In this document: one piece after another, positions 56,001-64,000 of the stretch
How the letters are laid out: every line of letters starts with the position of its first letter
Position numbering within the stretch: position 1 is the first letter of the stretch
Assembly (NCBI RefSeq): GCF_003590095.1
Contig: NC_039480.1
Coordinates: 15,105,328 to 15,169,327, forward strand
Direction of reading: 5' to 3'
DNA: 64,000 bases
DNA from: Trichoplusia ni
Taxonomy: Eukaryota; Arthropoda; Insecta; Lepidoptera; Noctuidae
Program-made: the position numbers and the translations under genes
The notes under the pieces: model-generated
Told to the model about the DNA's origin: nothing
The model's database searches: none
The model's input: the letters and a program-made list of their open reading frames with translations, nothing else

Positions 56001-58410
56001 TTGCGTTTCTGAATTGAAATTTGTCATGGTGATAATCTGAGTTTAGTCATTGTTGTATTAATACTGCCTTACATTACACAACCCAATACAAAAGGAAAAA
56101 CTGTAATTATTTTTATTTAAATACATTTTTGAAAATTTTTCTTGAAACTGAATTGCCTAAACAAGATGTACAAGCATCCACCAAAAAATGAATTGATTCT
56201 TAAAAGATTTCGAAGAAATCTTCATAAACTGAATTTTGACCCGAAAACGTTCTGTTAACGCATTCTTGTTATAAAAACTGCACGGATGTCCATAATCGAG
56301 ATTACATTAAGGTTGTGCAAAACCCGCTGACAGATTAACGGCATACATTTTTTTGATACATGATTTTCAGAAAAGTTTTTTTTTACCAAACAGCTGTGAC
56401 TCCACGTGCCTTGCACTTTCAGGCCAGTTACCGATTGACATTTTGCTTTTACTAGATGCTTAGAACTTTTTGTACTACCTAAGTGGTAGCACAAAAAGGT
56501 TGTATTAAACAGATTTTGGAATAATTAATAACTATGATTGTGACAAAATCATTAGCAGTAAAACCAGAAAGTTAATAGTTTTAGGTTGGTAAATAGGTAA
56601 ATTAAAGACATCTATCAAAAGACCAAATTTTTGCAAGCCTTTACATGTATCCTCCACTTATAACAACATTCAACACATCCTTAATCTAATTCCTCTTCAC
56701 CCAGGTATGGTTTCAAAACCGGCGCGCGAAGTGGCGCAAGAAGGAGCACACTAAGAAGGGACCAGGCCGGCCGGCGCACAACGCGCACCCGCAGTCGTGC
56801 TCCGGCGAGCCCATCCCGCCTCACGAGCTGAGGGCGAGAGAGAGGTGAGATATGTGCAAAACGTAGCTGTCAAGCTAGAAATATTATTAATCTTAAGTAT
56901 ATCCGGCGATTAATGGGCTCTAACCACCTTTAACTAGCCGAGTCCTGACGTCGAAGTGCCAGTCGTACACTTTCGATTTTCAGATAATATATTTCACTCA
57001 GTTTTTTTTTTCTTTTTTTGCGTGACGTTATCAGAAAATGTTACTTGTATAGAGCTACCTGGAGATAATATTCTCGGATGGATTCTTACATATTAACACC
57101 ATTTGTCAAAAACAGGTTAATGTTTTTATGTACATCCCTTGATTCACCAATCTGAGCAACATTATATTTATGAAGATTCGAATTGACTGGAAATTTATGA
57201 AATAACGGGTGTAAATTGTATTAAACAAATAGGTTTTAAATGATGACTTTTGTTTGTGCTTGACCGATAAAGCTCTGAAAGACGAAATCTCATATAACTC
57301 TGTAATAGGCATTCGGCACAGCTGGCGTCAAAGATTTCTTAAATCGTTTTCTTTATCAAAAACGATCGCTGTCGTAAAACTTTGACATATAAATAAATAG
57401 ATTATAATAATATTATTTTTAATGAAGTGCGAATTTGATTAATTAACTGATGTAATTTGTACATTGGTTTTGTTTAAATTTTATTTATCGGTGATCATGT
57501 TAATGTAAATTGAAGAGCAAATAAAAATGATAAATAGTTTCATACAGAGGTTACGAGTGACGCACAGCATCGTGTGCACTCACTCGCGGACCTTGAGGTC
57601 ATCACTGCTCAAGTATTTAATTACAAGAAACTGTCTTTCATTCGCTAAGCTCTGATAATAGGATGGTACGTTACATTTCACAACATTTAAAAAGAGTACA
57701 ATATTTTTACAATATACTCTTATCTGTGGGATTTTCATTCCTTTTTCAAAAAGTTTCGCGTGAAAGTTTTGTAGCGACTCTTTATCTACTTTCTACCTAT
57801 CTTGTCACAAACGTATCAATATTATCTAGTGACTAAATTTGAGAATTGATAGATTCTATACTTATTTGGCCCTATCGATTTTATCAACAGGGCGAGAAGA
57901 AGAAAGAAGTTGGCAAAAGCGTTGGAGAGGCAAGCGAGGAAACTGCGGGCGAAAGGCATCGCGGTCGACCTCGAGGCCCTGAAGGCGGAGTACCTCGCGC
58001 AGCACAAGAACAGCGGCCTGTACTCCGACTCTGATGGAGACCCGGAGGGCGAGGACAGCATGATAGACGTGGTAGGGGGGGACTCCTGCCACGACTCCGG
58101 CCCGGAGGACTTCTCCCTGTCCGGCCGGCTGCGGGCACCGTCCGGCGCCGACGGCATGAACAACTCAGACAGTTCCACGTCCGATGCTCATTCCAACAGA
58201 AACTTCAGCCCCATCCCGGAACCCCAGCCCTCCTTCTTCAAACACTTCGGCGGCGCGAGTGCGAACTTCGAGAAATTCGACTTCGACTCAGGCCGGGCCG
58301 TCTCCTTAGACTTAAGCGGCGGAGGCCACGCCACGGAACAGGACCTGTCCAAAAACGGGGGAACAAGAAAACATAATCCTTTCAGTATAGAGTCCTTGCT
58401 TAACACGTGA
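25802..58410 (+). CDS. unc-4: Homeobox protein unc-4 (Uncx orthologue), spliced from four exons
   Basis: Join of 25802-26015, 47289-47461, 56705-56844 and 57891-58410 gives 1047 nt, 348 residues plus TGA, with phase kept at every junction. Seen: Pro/Ala-rich N-terminus (1-60), acidic linker (SEDSNEDG, CDDDGDSG), homeodomain 84-143 with Arg5, Phe8, Leu16, Phe20, Trp48, Phe49, Gln50, Asn51 and Arg53 all present, an AT-hook-like GPGRP (148-152), a basic helical extension to about 215, an acidic Ser/Asp segment (220-250), and FSIESLL at 340-346. The homeodomain and the extension (CSGEPIPP; ARRRKKLAKALERQARKL; VDLEALKAEY) match Unc-4 as I know it from Drosophila. Family knowledge: nuclear DNA-binding repressor of postmitotic neurons; in C. 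elegans UNC-4 works with the Groucho homologue UNC-37 to set motor-neuron identity. Inference: same role here. The symbol is secure; the exact N-terminus is less so. Confidence 0.93.
26781..26860. repeat. 40-bp tandem duplication
   Basis: AATTTTTATTAAAGCAAGAT at 26781 and AATTTTTACTAAAGGAAGAT at 26821 start two head-to-tail units that also share ACAGTAAAA. The second unit is slightly expanded before ATGTATCA. Lies in intron 1. Confidence 0.7.
27461..27735 (+). repeat. Lepidopteran 'GACTTCGTCCGCGTGG' type element, copy 1
   Basis: Runs from CTAGCTGCTGACCGCGACTT through TCGCTCCTATTAGTCGCAGC to a CAAACAAACAAAGC tail and AGTATAGAGTAGGTATAG. The same order is found at 37661-37899 (minus), 63834-64000 and, in part, 63075-63272. 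Non-autonomous; no coding capacity is visible. Confidence 0.75.
27821..27921 (+). repeat. Interspersed repeat, complete-looking copy
   Basis: GGTTTACTCACGCGTATTTATCGGGG, then CCCGACTAGTTTCGGACC, GGAGTCCTTAATCATGAG and GGGATCGCGAGTCG: a distinctive lepidopteran repeat of unknown class. A decayed second copy lies 670 bases downstream. Confidence 0.65.
28491..28530 (+). repeat. Interspersed repeat, truncated second copy
   Basis: GGTTTACTCGCGCGCATTTATCG...CCCGACTAGTTT aligns to the first 40 bases of the element at 27821, on the same strand. Confidence 0.55.
29096..29215 (+). repeat. Interspersed repeat, copy B
   Basis: Same phrase order as 22839-22955, including GAGAGGTTCTAAATTC and GGATGAACCGATTTTTTG. 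Confidence 0.45.
33221..33400 (-). repeat. Degraded 'GCGGGC..AGCTAGT' type element
   Basis: CTCTGTCTGTTACGCTTTCACG, AACTGCTGAACTGATTTTAATG and GGCGCGGGCGAAAAGCTAGT are, in reverse orientation, the parts of the family seen at 27461 and 63075. The minus-strand open frame over it is not a gene. Confidence 0.55.
37661..37899 (-). repeat. Lepidopteran 'GACTTCGTCCGCGTGG' type element, copy 2
   Basis: Reverse complement of copy 1: begins CTATACTAATATATAAAGC, includes GCTGCGACTAATAGGGGCGA and ends CCACGTGGACGAAGTCGCGG...AGCTAGT. Lies in intron 1. Confidence 0.75.
38094..38185 (+). repeat. Interspersed repeat fragment
   Basis: CATCATTGCCCTGCCCTTAT, TATTTGGGGTCGGCGCAAC and GTCTTCTCCTTCCATACC, a phrase order I recognise from dispersed lepidopteran repeats. 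A single copy in the window. Confidence 0.5.
40190..40300 (+). repeat. Possible tRNA-derived SINE fragment
   Basis: Has an A-box-like TGGCCAGTGC stretch and a B-box-like GAGTTCAATCCCC near 40261-40272, followed by an A-rich run. Weak: neither box is perfect and no second copy is present. A similar B-box-only stretch (GGATTCGATTCGCG) is near 31239. Confidence 0.3.
47289..47461 (+). CDS. unc-4: unc-4 coding exon 2 (homeodomain helices 1-2, start of helix 3)
   Basis: Preceded by TTTGTCCCAG and followed by the strong donor GTAAGT. Encodes residues 72-129: a short acidic stretch, the basic arm KRRRSRTNF, helix 1 (WQLEELERAF), helix 2 (REALAMRLDL) and the beginning of recognition helix 3 (ESRVA). 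The exon stops after homeodomain residue 46. The motif SHYPDVFMREALAMRLDLKESRVA is typical of the Unc-4/Uncx family and separates it from other paired-like homeodomains. An open frame on the opposite strand over the same bases is a shadow. Confidence 0.96.
53218..53437 (-). repeat. tRNA-headed SINE, full-length-looking copy
   Basis: On the minus strand: A box TGGTCGAGTGG (53419-53429), B box GGTTCGATCCC (53381-53391) in a GC-rich stem, a body nearly identical to 6721-6846, and an ATTTATTATTTAT tail at the 5' end of the + strand. This is RNA polymerase III promoter architecture. Lies antisense in unc-4 intron 2. The minus-strand open frame 53174-53509 spans it and is not a gene. Confidence 0.85.
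55080..55136 (-). repeat. Repeat core 'ACTAGATGGCGTTGT'
   Basis: The reverse complement of 55096-55116 matches 40427-40447 at 20 of 21 bases by eye (TTTGAGACTAGATGGCGTTGT against TTTGATACTAGATGGCGTTGT), with weaker similarity on both sides. Two copies, opposite strands, of a short dispersed element. Confidence 0.45.
56705..56844 (+). CDS. unc-4: unc-4 coding exon 3 (end of homeodomain and conserved extension)
   Basis: A pyrimidine-rich acceptor (TTCACCCAG) precedes GTATGG; the donor is AGAG|GTGAGA. Encodes residues 130-175 and two bases of codon 176. It begins with VWFQNRRAKWRKKEH, completing helix 3: Gln50 sets base preference next to the TAAT core, Asn51 is the invariant adenine contact. 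It then gives KKGPGRPAHN and CSGEPIPPHELRARER. The GRP core resembles a minor-groove AT-hook. The exon is too short to stand out as a long open frame and was found by looking for the end of the homeodomain. Confidence 0.96.
56845..57890 (+). other. unc-4: unc-4 intron 3 (about 1.0 kb)
   Basis: Starts GTGAGA, ends ATCAACAG, phase 2. AT-rich. I see no repeat family or exon in it. A GC-richer patch near 57550-57610 is the only compositional feature. Confidence 0.88.
57891..58410 (+). CDS. unc-4: unc-4 coding exon 4 (basic extension, acidic region, eh1-like C-terminus)
   Basis: The acceptor is TTATCAACAG; the exon completes Arg176 and ends with TGA at 58408-58410. It opens with a basic, probably helical block (ARRRKKLAKALERQARKL) and VDLEALKAEYLAQHK, both family-typical. 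An acidic Ser/Asp/Gly stretch and a low-complexity Ser/Pro segment follow. The final residues are NPFSIESLLNT. FxIxxLL fits the eh1 motif bound by Groucho/TLE WD40 domains, consistent with the repressor role known for the family. The exon is GC-rich against AT-rich flanks. Open frames in other registers over 57822-58406 are shadows. Confidence 0.95.
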
Positions 58411-59010
58411 AAGTGACTGTAACTTGTGACTATAGAGGCTCTCGGTTATCCGTGACTACTGGTGAAGTTTGCGCTGTGACTGAGTGCAGCAGTGACCAGC
58501 TTTACGGACATTGTTATTAGTGGCTGGAGGGGGCACGCGTCGACTGCGACCCCTCCACTGTTGTCCTCAACCACACGCCCCACAGGCATTTCAGAGATGT
58601 TCCTTTGCTATGTTTAACTATTGTTATTATCATTAGTTCTAATTAGCTTGAGTAAAGACTTGACGAGTACCATATAACTACATATCCTGTGTGAATACTA
58701 GATGTAGGCAATGTATTATATAGGTAGTAGTGTATATAGTAATTTTTATATTTATTTTTCTTTTACAAATCGGGGCAATAATTTATATTGACTGTTAATG
58801 ATGTGGTATTTTATATTTTTTTGCATATTTCAAATTTTATTTGTTGACTTACCAAATGACGGACGAATTGGACAGTTTGTGATTAATGGAAATAATAAGA
58901 TTTGAAACGAAGCCAGTATGAGTATTCTTAAAATATTATGCATTTGTTTCATTTTCAAAAGAGTTTTATACGTTTGTTTTAGGTGTTTGAAATAAACATA
59001 CAAAGCTCTA
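58411..59010 (+). other. unc-4: Probable unc-4 3' UTR with poly(A) signal
   Basis: Non-coding sequence following the stop codon. The first canonical AATAAA downstream is at 58991-58996, followed within about 30 bases by a GT-containing stretch (AAGGTGGTATGT), a reasonable cleavage context. The end at 59010 is approximate. A second AATAAA near 59516 could serve a longer form. Confidence 0.5.
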
Positions 59011-62000
59011 AGGAAAAAGGTGGTATGTATAAACATTTGCAGAGACAAAGGCATGTTCCATAGCAAGCTTCTTATCCAGGCATTAACATGTGAACTAAAC
59101 ACTAACTTTGTACATCCATTAGGCAAAGCGGCGAACAATTAACTTAATTACACCGCCATTACTGTATAATTTCTTGACAGTAGCACTTTGTTACAATTAC
59201 CGCGATAAACCGACCCCGCTATGATACAACACAGTTTAAAAATAATAATACACCAGAGTAATTAGTGTATCCTAGCTGTCATCAATATTGTAACATTACG
59301 CAGTTTGACCGTCAAGCTATGTAGAACTTAACTATACGTTCTTCCATCTCGATAACATTTCTGAACTATTAGTTTATGAAACACATTTAATGCTCCGTCG
59401 ACAGTATGTAAACCAAAAGATTAATCCAAGATAGTTTTTAATAATCCGATAAACTTAATCGTAACAGCAGAAACAATAGAAGCATGAGAAGTAATTTAAA
59501 AAAATCCATTTACCAAATAAAGATGGCGGCTCAAATACAATTACTATTGGCGAAAGAAATACAATCTCTGGTCGTAAAATAACAACAATTAATGAATGTA
59601 TAATGCGTAACGACCGATAAGAGAGCCAATTAGCAAAACAATATGGCCGCCTCGGTTTATTGCCATTTTTACTTACTCCGCAGTGAGTTTAATAGGTACA
59701 TAACAATGTGCAAGCCGATTGGTCACGCAGTTATTGTCTCGAGCCGTTGGCACGTGAAATTATCCTACTTTGAAACTCTATAGAACATTTTTATGAATGC
59801 TTCGTCGGCATAAAATCGGAAAGTGGCGAATAATTGGGGAAAACGACAGTTTTACGCCTACGACAAGCCTTTGAAACATCTCAAATTGAAACTTAGTTAA
59901 AGCCTATTTAAGTGCATCTAATTAAGGGAAATCTCTTAGTAATTAAATAACGACTGTTAATAATTATTTGTAAGCCACAAACAGGATAGTGTTTTTGCAA
60001 TAACACAATGACACACACAAATTAGTGACATTCGCAATGTATTGATGACTGAATAACCCCTAGATAAAGCTGACACCTATAAAAATGCTTTTAAAACATT
60101 GTTATGGAAACATCGCGACAAATAATATTTATTGCTTGTTTAATTGTCATTCGGTGATCTTACAGCAATTGACTTTTGACGCCGGCTTATTTTGTTGGCG
60201 GCGGTAACCTAGTGACACCAATTTACGATCACCATATCAAGTCAAATTTGATTAGATGCCACTTACCCTTTGAGCATAAAAAAAATCTTTGATCTCCTAT
60301 TTTTATTTTGTCTTTTAACTGACTGCGATGCTGACGTCCACTTGTTTATATAAAATATTCTTTGATTAATGGGTTTTATTATATCCTTTTATCATCTTTG
60401 ATATTTTTGTAAATGTTGCCGACGAACTTTTGACTTTTGTATTTTTATGTCTGCATAAATGGTCATTCTACTACAGGGTGACCAACTTTGGTTCTCATTG
60501 TTCTCAATTACAAAAATAAGTTTATGAACGTCCTTAGTTCTCTTCGCCACATCGTTTATATAATAATTTTGATTTATAATGGAAGTAATGTAGTAATAAG
60601 CATAAATCGTTACTAACTGTACATTTTTGTAGTCGGAAACAATATCTTAGGTACAAAATATATTGATTAAGTTTTAATTTATATTTATAGAAGAGATGAG
60701 GAGAACAGATATTTGTAAATGACTATCACACTGTATGTAAGATGTAAAAAGGAATGTTACGTGAGTAATTTATTGAATCAAAATATAACACGATTAAACA
60801 CACAGCAAAGAGATTTATTTCACAACACATGCCCTACGGACTACATTCATCTATAAGTACCATTTTTTTTCAAGATCCTAGGTCTCATTAATGCTTTTAA
60901 CAAAGCACACTTTCTTAATTACGAAACAAAACCACTATTAGAAATTAGCAATTCATATTCGAAAGTTAACTTTAATGATCATTTAAAGCCTATTCCAGCT
61001 ACAAACGGGCCTCTAACAAGTGTGTAATAATTGAGTAAGTATGTTCTTATGGCGACTATCAAAATAAGGGAAACAACATAATTCGAATAACAAATGAATT
61101 CCGCCAGCTCGGAGCCAAAGTGATTGCAACAACACATTAACAAGGCACAAGACTTGAACTACAAAGATACCGCCGGTAGGAATTTGTTGTAAACCGAGTT
61201 ATAATATGTAAGACTTTAACACAAACTCGTTAATACTAAACACATAATTAAGTGCTTAATGTTTAATACCTTCCTGGTTCGTTGGAATCACAATGGGGAT
61301 CAACTTCCGCTGAGATTAGAGGAGCGTGCCATTTCAATAAATGGTGGAGTAATGTGACGAGTACTTCGAGGAATATTAAAATTATTAACGATATTTTAGC
61401 TAGGAATAAGCTATTCAGATAAGACATTGGTAAGCTTTCGTATCTGGCAGAAGCTGCTAGATTAATTTTTTTGTGAAATCTGAAACCTAAGGCCATGGCT
61501 AACGTCTGCTTTTGGCTAATAGAAAGACGAAAGGAACCTCATGACGTGGGATCAAGAAGTTATCAAATTGTCTTCCGAAAAAGCTGTAATTTAAAAGTAG
61601 TATTTAAAGTAAAGCAACAGAATCAAAAAACCCAAATGTGACCAAGAAACAATTTACAGTATTTTGTATGAACAATCGCGGATACGAGTAAAAAAAATCC
61701 CGTGATACAAATACATGGGACCTCCACGCGGCCATGGCGAATCCCGGCGCGTTAATAATTTTAAACGTGCTCAAATTATTCGCCAAATGTTCGCCGACTT
61801 TGATATACGACACCGTGTAATTGCGACAGAATGGAGGTAATGTTTTAATTATTTTATTTTAAAGTATTTCGTTACTGTTTTTGGAACTAACAGCTGGCTG
61901 ACTGTGTCAATGGCCTGCATCAGTTCAAACTGGTATTAATTTTAATGCATGTGTAAAGACACAAGAATATTGATGTTTTAAAAGCTCTCCCAAAAATGGC

Positions 62001-63074
62001 ACTCCTAATCTAGGCGCCTGTATCACAATCACTGATTAACCGCTATCTGGAAGATTCATTGAAAAAATTGACATTCGTTCTATGAAAAAATCTGTCAAGT
62101 AAATTAACGGGAATTTATTTGGCGGTGTAGTGATGAAACAGGCCCTTAATAGAACCTAGCTGTAATACAACTTTAATATTACAGTAATTGGTTGAATTTG
62201 AACACGTGAAAATATAAACACTAAATAAATAATTATGATTAATTGCAACAATTAATATACGTTCAGAATTAGCCGGGTCGATTGTGAATTACATTTAAAC
62301 AACCCACGCGACACTTCTGAAGGTTATACCAATATTTCTTGTGACTAAGAAACGTAGAAGCTGTATAGCAAAAAACGTAATATATTTCATATTTGCGGAT
62401 CCATTTAATTTAAATAAACACATGCACAAGTTATTACCTACTTTCAATTTTTATTGGCAATAAAATGTTGCCGATAAGATTAGTTTATTTTGTTTCTGAA
62501 AAAATATCACTCCTATTTAATTCTAAATTATGTCAAGTTTCCTGACAAAATGGAGGAAAAAAATGTTTCTTTGTTCTGTAATACTGAAGTCAAAAGGCGA
62601 TAATTCATGTCACATCAGCTTAACTCAAAACTGAAACATTATGAGCCTGGCTTGTCTGCTTTTTTAAATAGCTCAGTTTTTGCTTTTAAAGATAAATGCT
62701 TCTTACCGTTTTGTTGTAAATCAGATTGTCCTATAAATTATGTTTTAATATGTACCAGTGATATGGTACAATAATCGTGTATTGTTTGACTCTTAGTATA
62801 GTTTCTTTTAAAAATGAGGCTGAGTTTACGATGTTGTTACTACGGGAAAATTAAAGGGTAGCTATTTTTGCGAAATAAAATCCTTAGTTTATTTGTTTCA
62901 ACGTAGATAGAGATCTTGACCAAAGTATGGATCTATGTCTGATACGATTAAAACAAAGAATTTACATTACACAAATTGAAAATAATTTGTTTTTATTGTT
63001 TTTATACGATTATCTATTTTATTGGCAACTATTGACAGTTAGTACTGAGAAGACACAAACATAGTCTTCTATAG
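59011..63074. other. Downstream gene-free stretch
   Basis: No coding exon recognised. GCCAT (Pho/YY1 core) occurs at 59155, 59523 (minus), 59643 (minus) and 59662. Less AT-rich patches lie around 59640-59780, 60175-60240 and 61715-61835. The last contains a 28-codon ATG frame (MANPGALIIL...) that I do not regard as a gene. Confidence 0.45.
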
Positions 63075-63272
63075 ACTAGTTGTTACCCGCGACTTCGTCC
63101 GCGTGGTTAAGAACTAAAATATTTTCTCGGAATAAATCTCAGTTTATCTGTTAATCCATTGTGTCAGCTAACTCCATACCAAATTTCATTAAAATTGGTT
63201 CAGCCGTTTTGACGTGAAGAAGTAACAAACATACACACTCACAAACTTTCGCCTTTATAATATTAGTGGGAA
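63075..63272 (+). repeat. Lepidopteran 'GACTTCGTCCGCGTGG' type element, copy 3
   Basis: ACTAGTTGTTACCCGCGACTT to AATTTCATTAAAATTGGTTC, AGCCGTTTTGACGTG and the tail CCTTTATAATATTAGTGGGA. The middle block of copies 1 and 2 is absent, so it is a different subfamily or an internal deletion. Confidence 0.7.
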
Positions 63273-63302
63273 GTGGGATAGTGGGATGGGATGGTGGGAT
63301 AC
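63265..63302 (+). repeat. Short TGGGA/TGGGAT tandem tract
   Basis: Irregular repeats of GTGGGA(T) attached to the 3' end of the preceding element, as expected for a tail-derived microsatellite. Confidence 0.6.
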
Positions 63303-63833
63303 TGATGTAAAAATTAAAGCTAAAGTCGGTAAGCAAAGAAGAAGTGTGAAGTTGTAGAGGGTAATACATTAAGATCTGCTGAACCGATTTTCATTACGCA
63401 AAAAATCTTTACCACATTACCACAAGTAAGTAATGAATAAGCAGAACAATTATCAAACAACTCAAACTGCTATCGAACATGAGTTTATCACAGCGGTAGA
63501 GTTAGGTTCGCGCACGCGCAGTAGCACCCTCACATAGGACTCTTAAGTGACCCGTGAAATAGGGACAAGTGACTATCGTATACATTTCAAGACGTATCTA
63601 CCTACGTCACTAGTCTGGAGTTGTGTTTCAATTGAGAATATGATTACTGAGTATCTGTAATAAGTGATTGAGTAAATACTTCTTGCTTGAGTGTAAGTAT
63701 TAACAGCGTCACTGGTATTTTATACAAGTATTTGATTGTAAGAATACACAGCAATGATGTATTGCCATAATTAATATTGTTGTTAATTCAAATTAAGAAT
63801 GGGTTTAAGTTTGCTTTTTCTTAATATTTAATA

Positions 63834-64000
63834 ACTAGCTGTTGCCCGCGACTTCGCGAGTTATGATTTATACCTGCCCTGTTTTTTTCACATTTTCCAT
63901 TGTATCTTCGCTCCTATTAGTCGCAGCGTGATGGTTTATAGCCTAAAGCCTTCCTCGATGAATGGTCTATTCAACACAAAAAAAATCAATTTGGACCCTT
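63834..64000 (+). repeat. Lepidopteran 'GACTTCG' type element, copy 4, cut by window end
   Basis: Starts ACTAGCTGTTGCCCGCGACTT and continues through TCGCTCCTATTAGTCGCAGC and AGCCTTCCTCGATGAATGG, parallel to copy 1. It runs off the window. Confidence 0.75.

Larger units (their letters stand above)
47462..56704 (+). other. unc-4: unc-4 intron 2 (about 9.2 kb), interrupting the homeodomain
   Basis: Starts GTAAGT and ends CACCCAG, phase 0, between homeodomain residues 46 (Ala) and 47 (Val). It contains a CCGG/ATTA motif cluster (52743-52842), a minus-strand SINE (53218-53437), and GC-richer patches around 48240-48350, 48840-48890 and 49380-49520 that resemble regulatory islands but have no recognised content. 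The open frame at 50393-50665 is discussed under findings. No other exon is evident. Confidence 0.85.

Noticed and set aside
57822..58406. Open frames in other registers over unc-4 exon 4
   Set aside because: Shadows of a GC-rich coding exon; the + frame continuing from exon 3 carries the family-conserved sequence.
61734..61820. 28-codon frame MANPGALIIL... in a GC-richer patch
   Set aside because: Too short, no splice partner and no recognisable family.
1..64000. CRISPR array, bacterial operon or other prokaryotic system
   Set aside because: The window is intron-rich insect DNA with SINEs; there are no regularly spaced repeats and no dense ORF packing.
1..64000. A second unc-4-like homeobox (OdsH-type duplicate)
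   Set aside because: I looked for another WFQNRR-coding stretch outside 56.7 kb and noticed none; a tblastn search would settle it.

Overview
The window looks like insect nuclear DNA, most likely from a moth or butterfly (Lepidoptera). It is AT-rich, non-coding for about 98% of its length, and littered with short degraded repeats whose sequences match interspersed families I know from lepidopteran genomes. Examples are the 'CCCGCGACTTCGTCCGCGTGG' type (several copies), tRNA-headed SINEs, and the 'GGTTTACTCACGCG...CCCGACTAG' type. The order is inferred; I could not search a database.

One protein-coding gene is well supported. It is a four-exon homeobox gene on the + strand, coding exons 25802-26015, 47289-47461, 56705-56844 and 57891-58410, with reading phase preserved through all three introns. 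It encodes 348 residues: a proline-rich N-terminus, an acidic linker, a complete paired-like homeodomain (about residues 84-143, Gln at homeodomain position 50), a conserved basic extension, an acidic Ser/Asp-rich segment, and a C-terminal FSIESLL motif of Groucho-recruiting (eh1) type. I identify it as the orthologue of Drosophila unc-4 / vertebrate Uncx. Intron 1 is about 21.3 kb, intron 2 about 9.2 kb and intron 3 about 1.0 kb. Intron 2 falls between homeodomain residues 46 and 47, a position typical of paired-class homeobox genes.

Layout: 1-24.2 kb is a gene-poor upstream region holding repeats and a few motif-dense islands (ATCGAT cluster 9.08-9.6 kb; CRE/YY1/E2F-like cluster at 14.05-14.1 kb; a 62-nt near-perfect foldback at 12.78 kb). 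24.2-25.8 kb is the GC-rich promoter side of unc-4, with homeodomain-type sites, GA-rich tracts, a CCAAT box and a TATA-like box. 25.8-58.4 kb is unc-4. 58.4-59.0 kb is its probable 3' UTR. 59.0-64 kb has no recognisable gene, contains scattered GCCAT (Pho/YY1-like) motifs, and ends in repeats that run off the window.

Beyond unc-4, every long open frame I examined is better explained as an antisense shadow of an exon, as repeat-derived, or as chance. I see no multigene system here. The main interest is the regulatory architecture around one neuronal transcription-factor gene.
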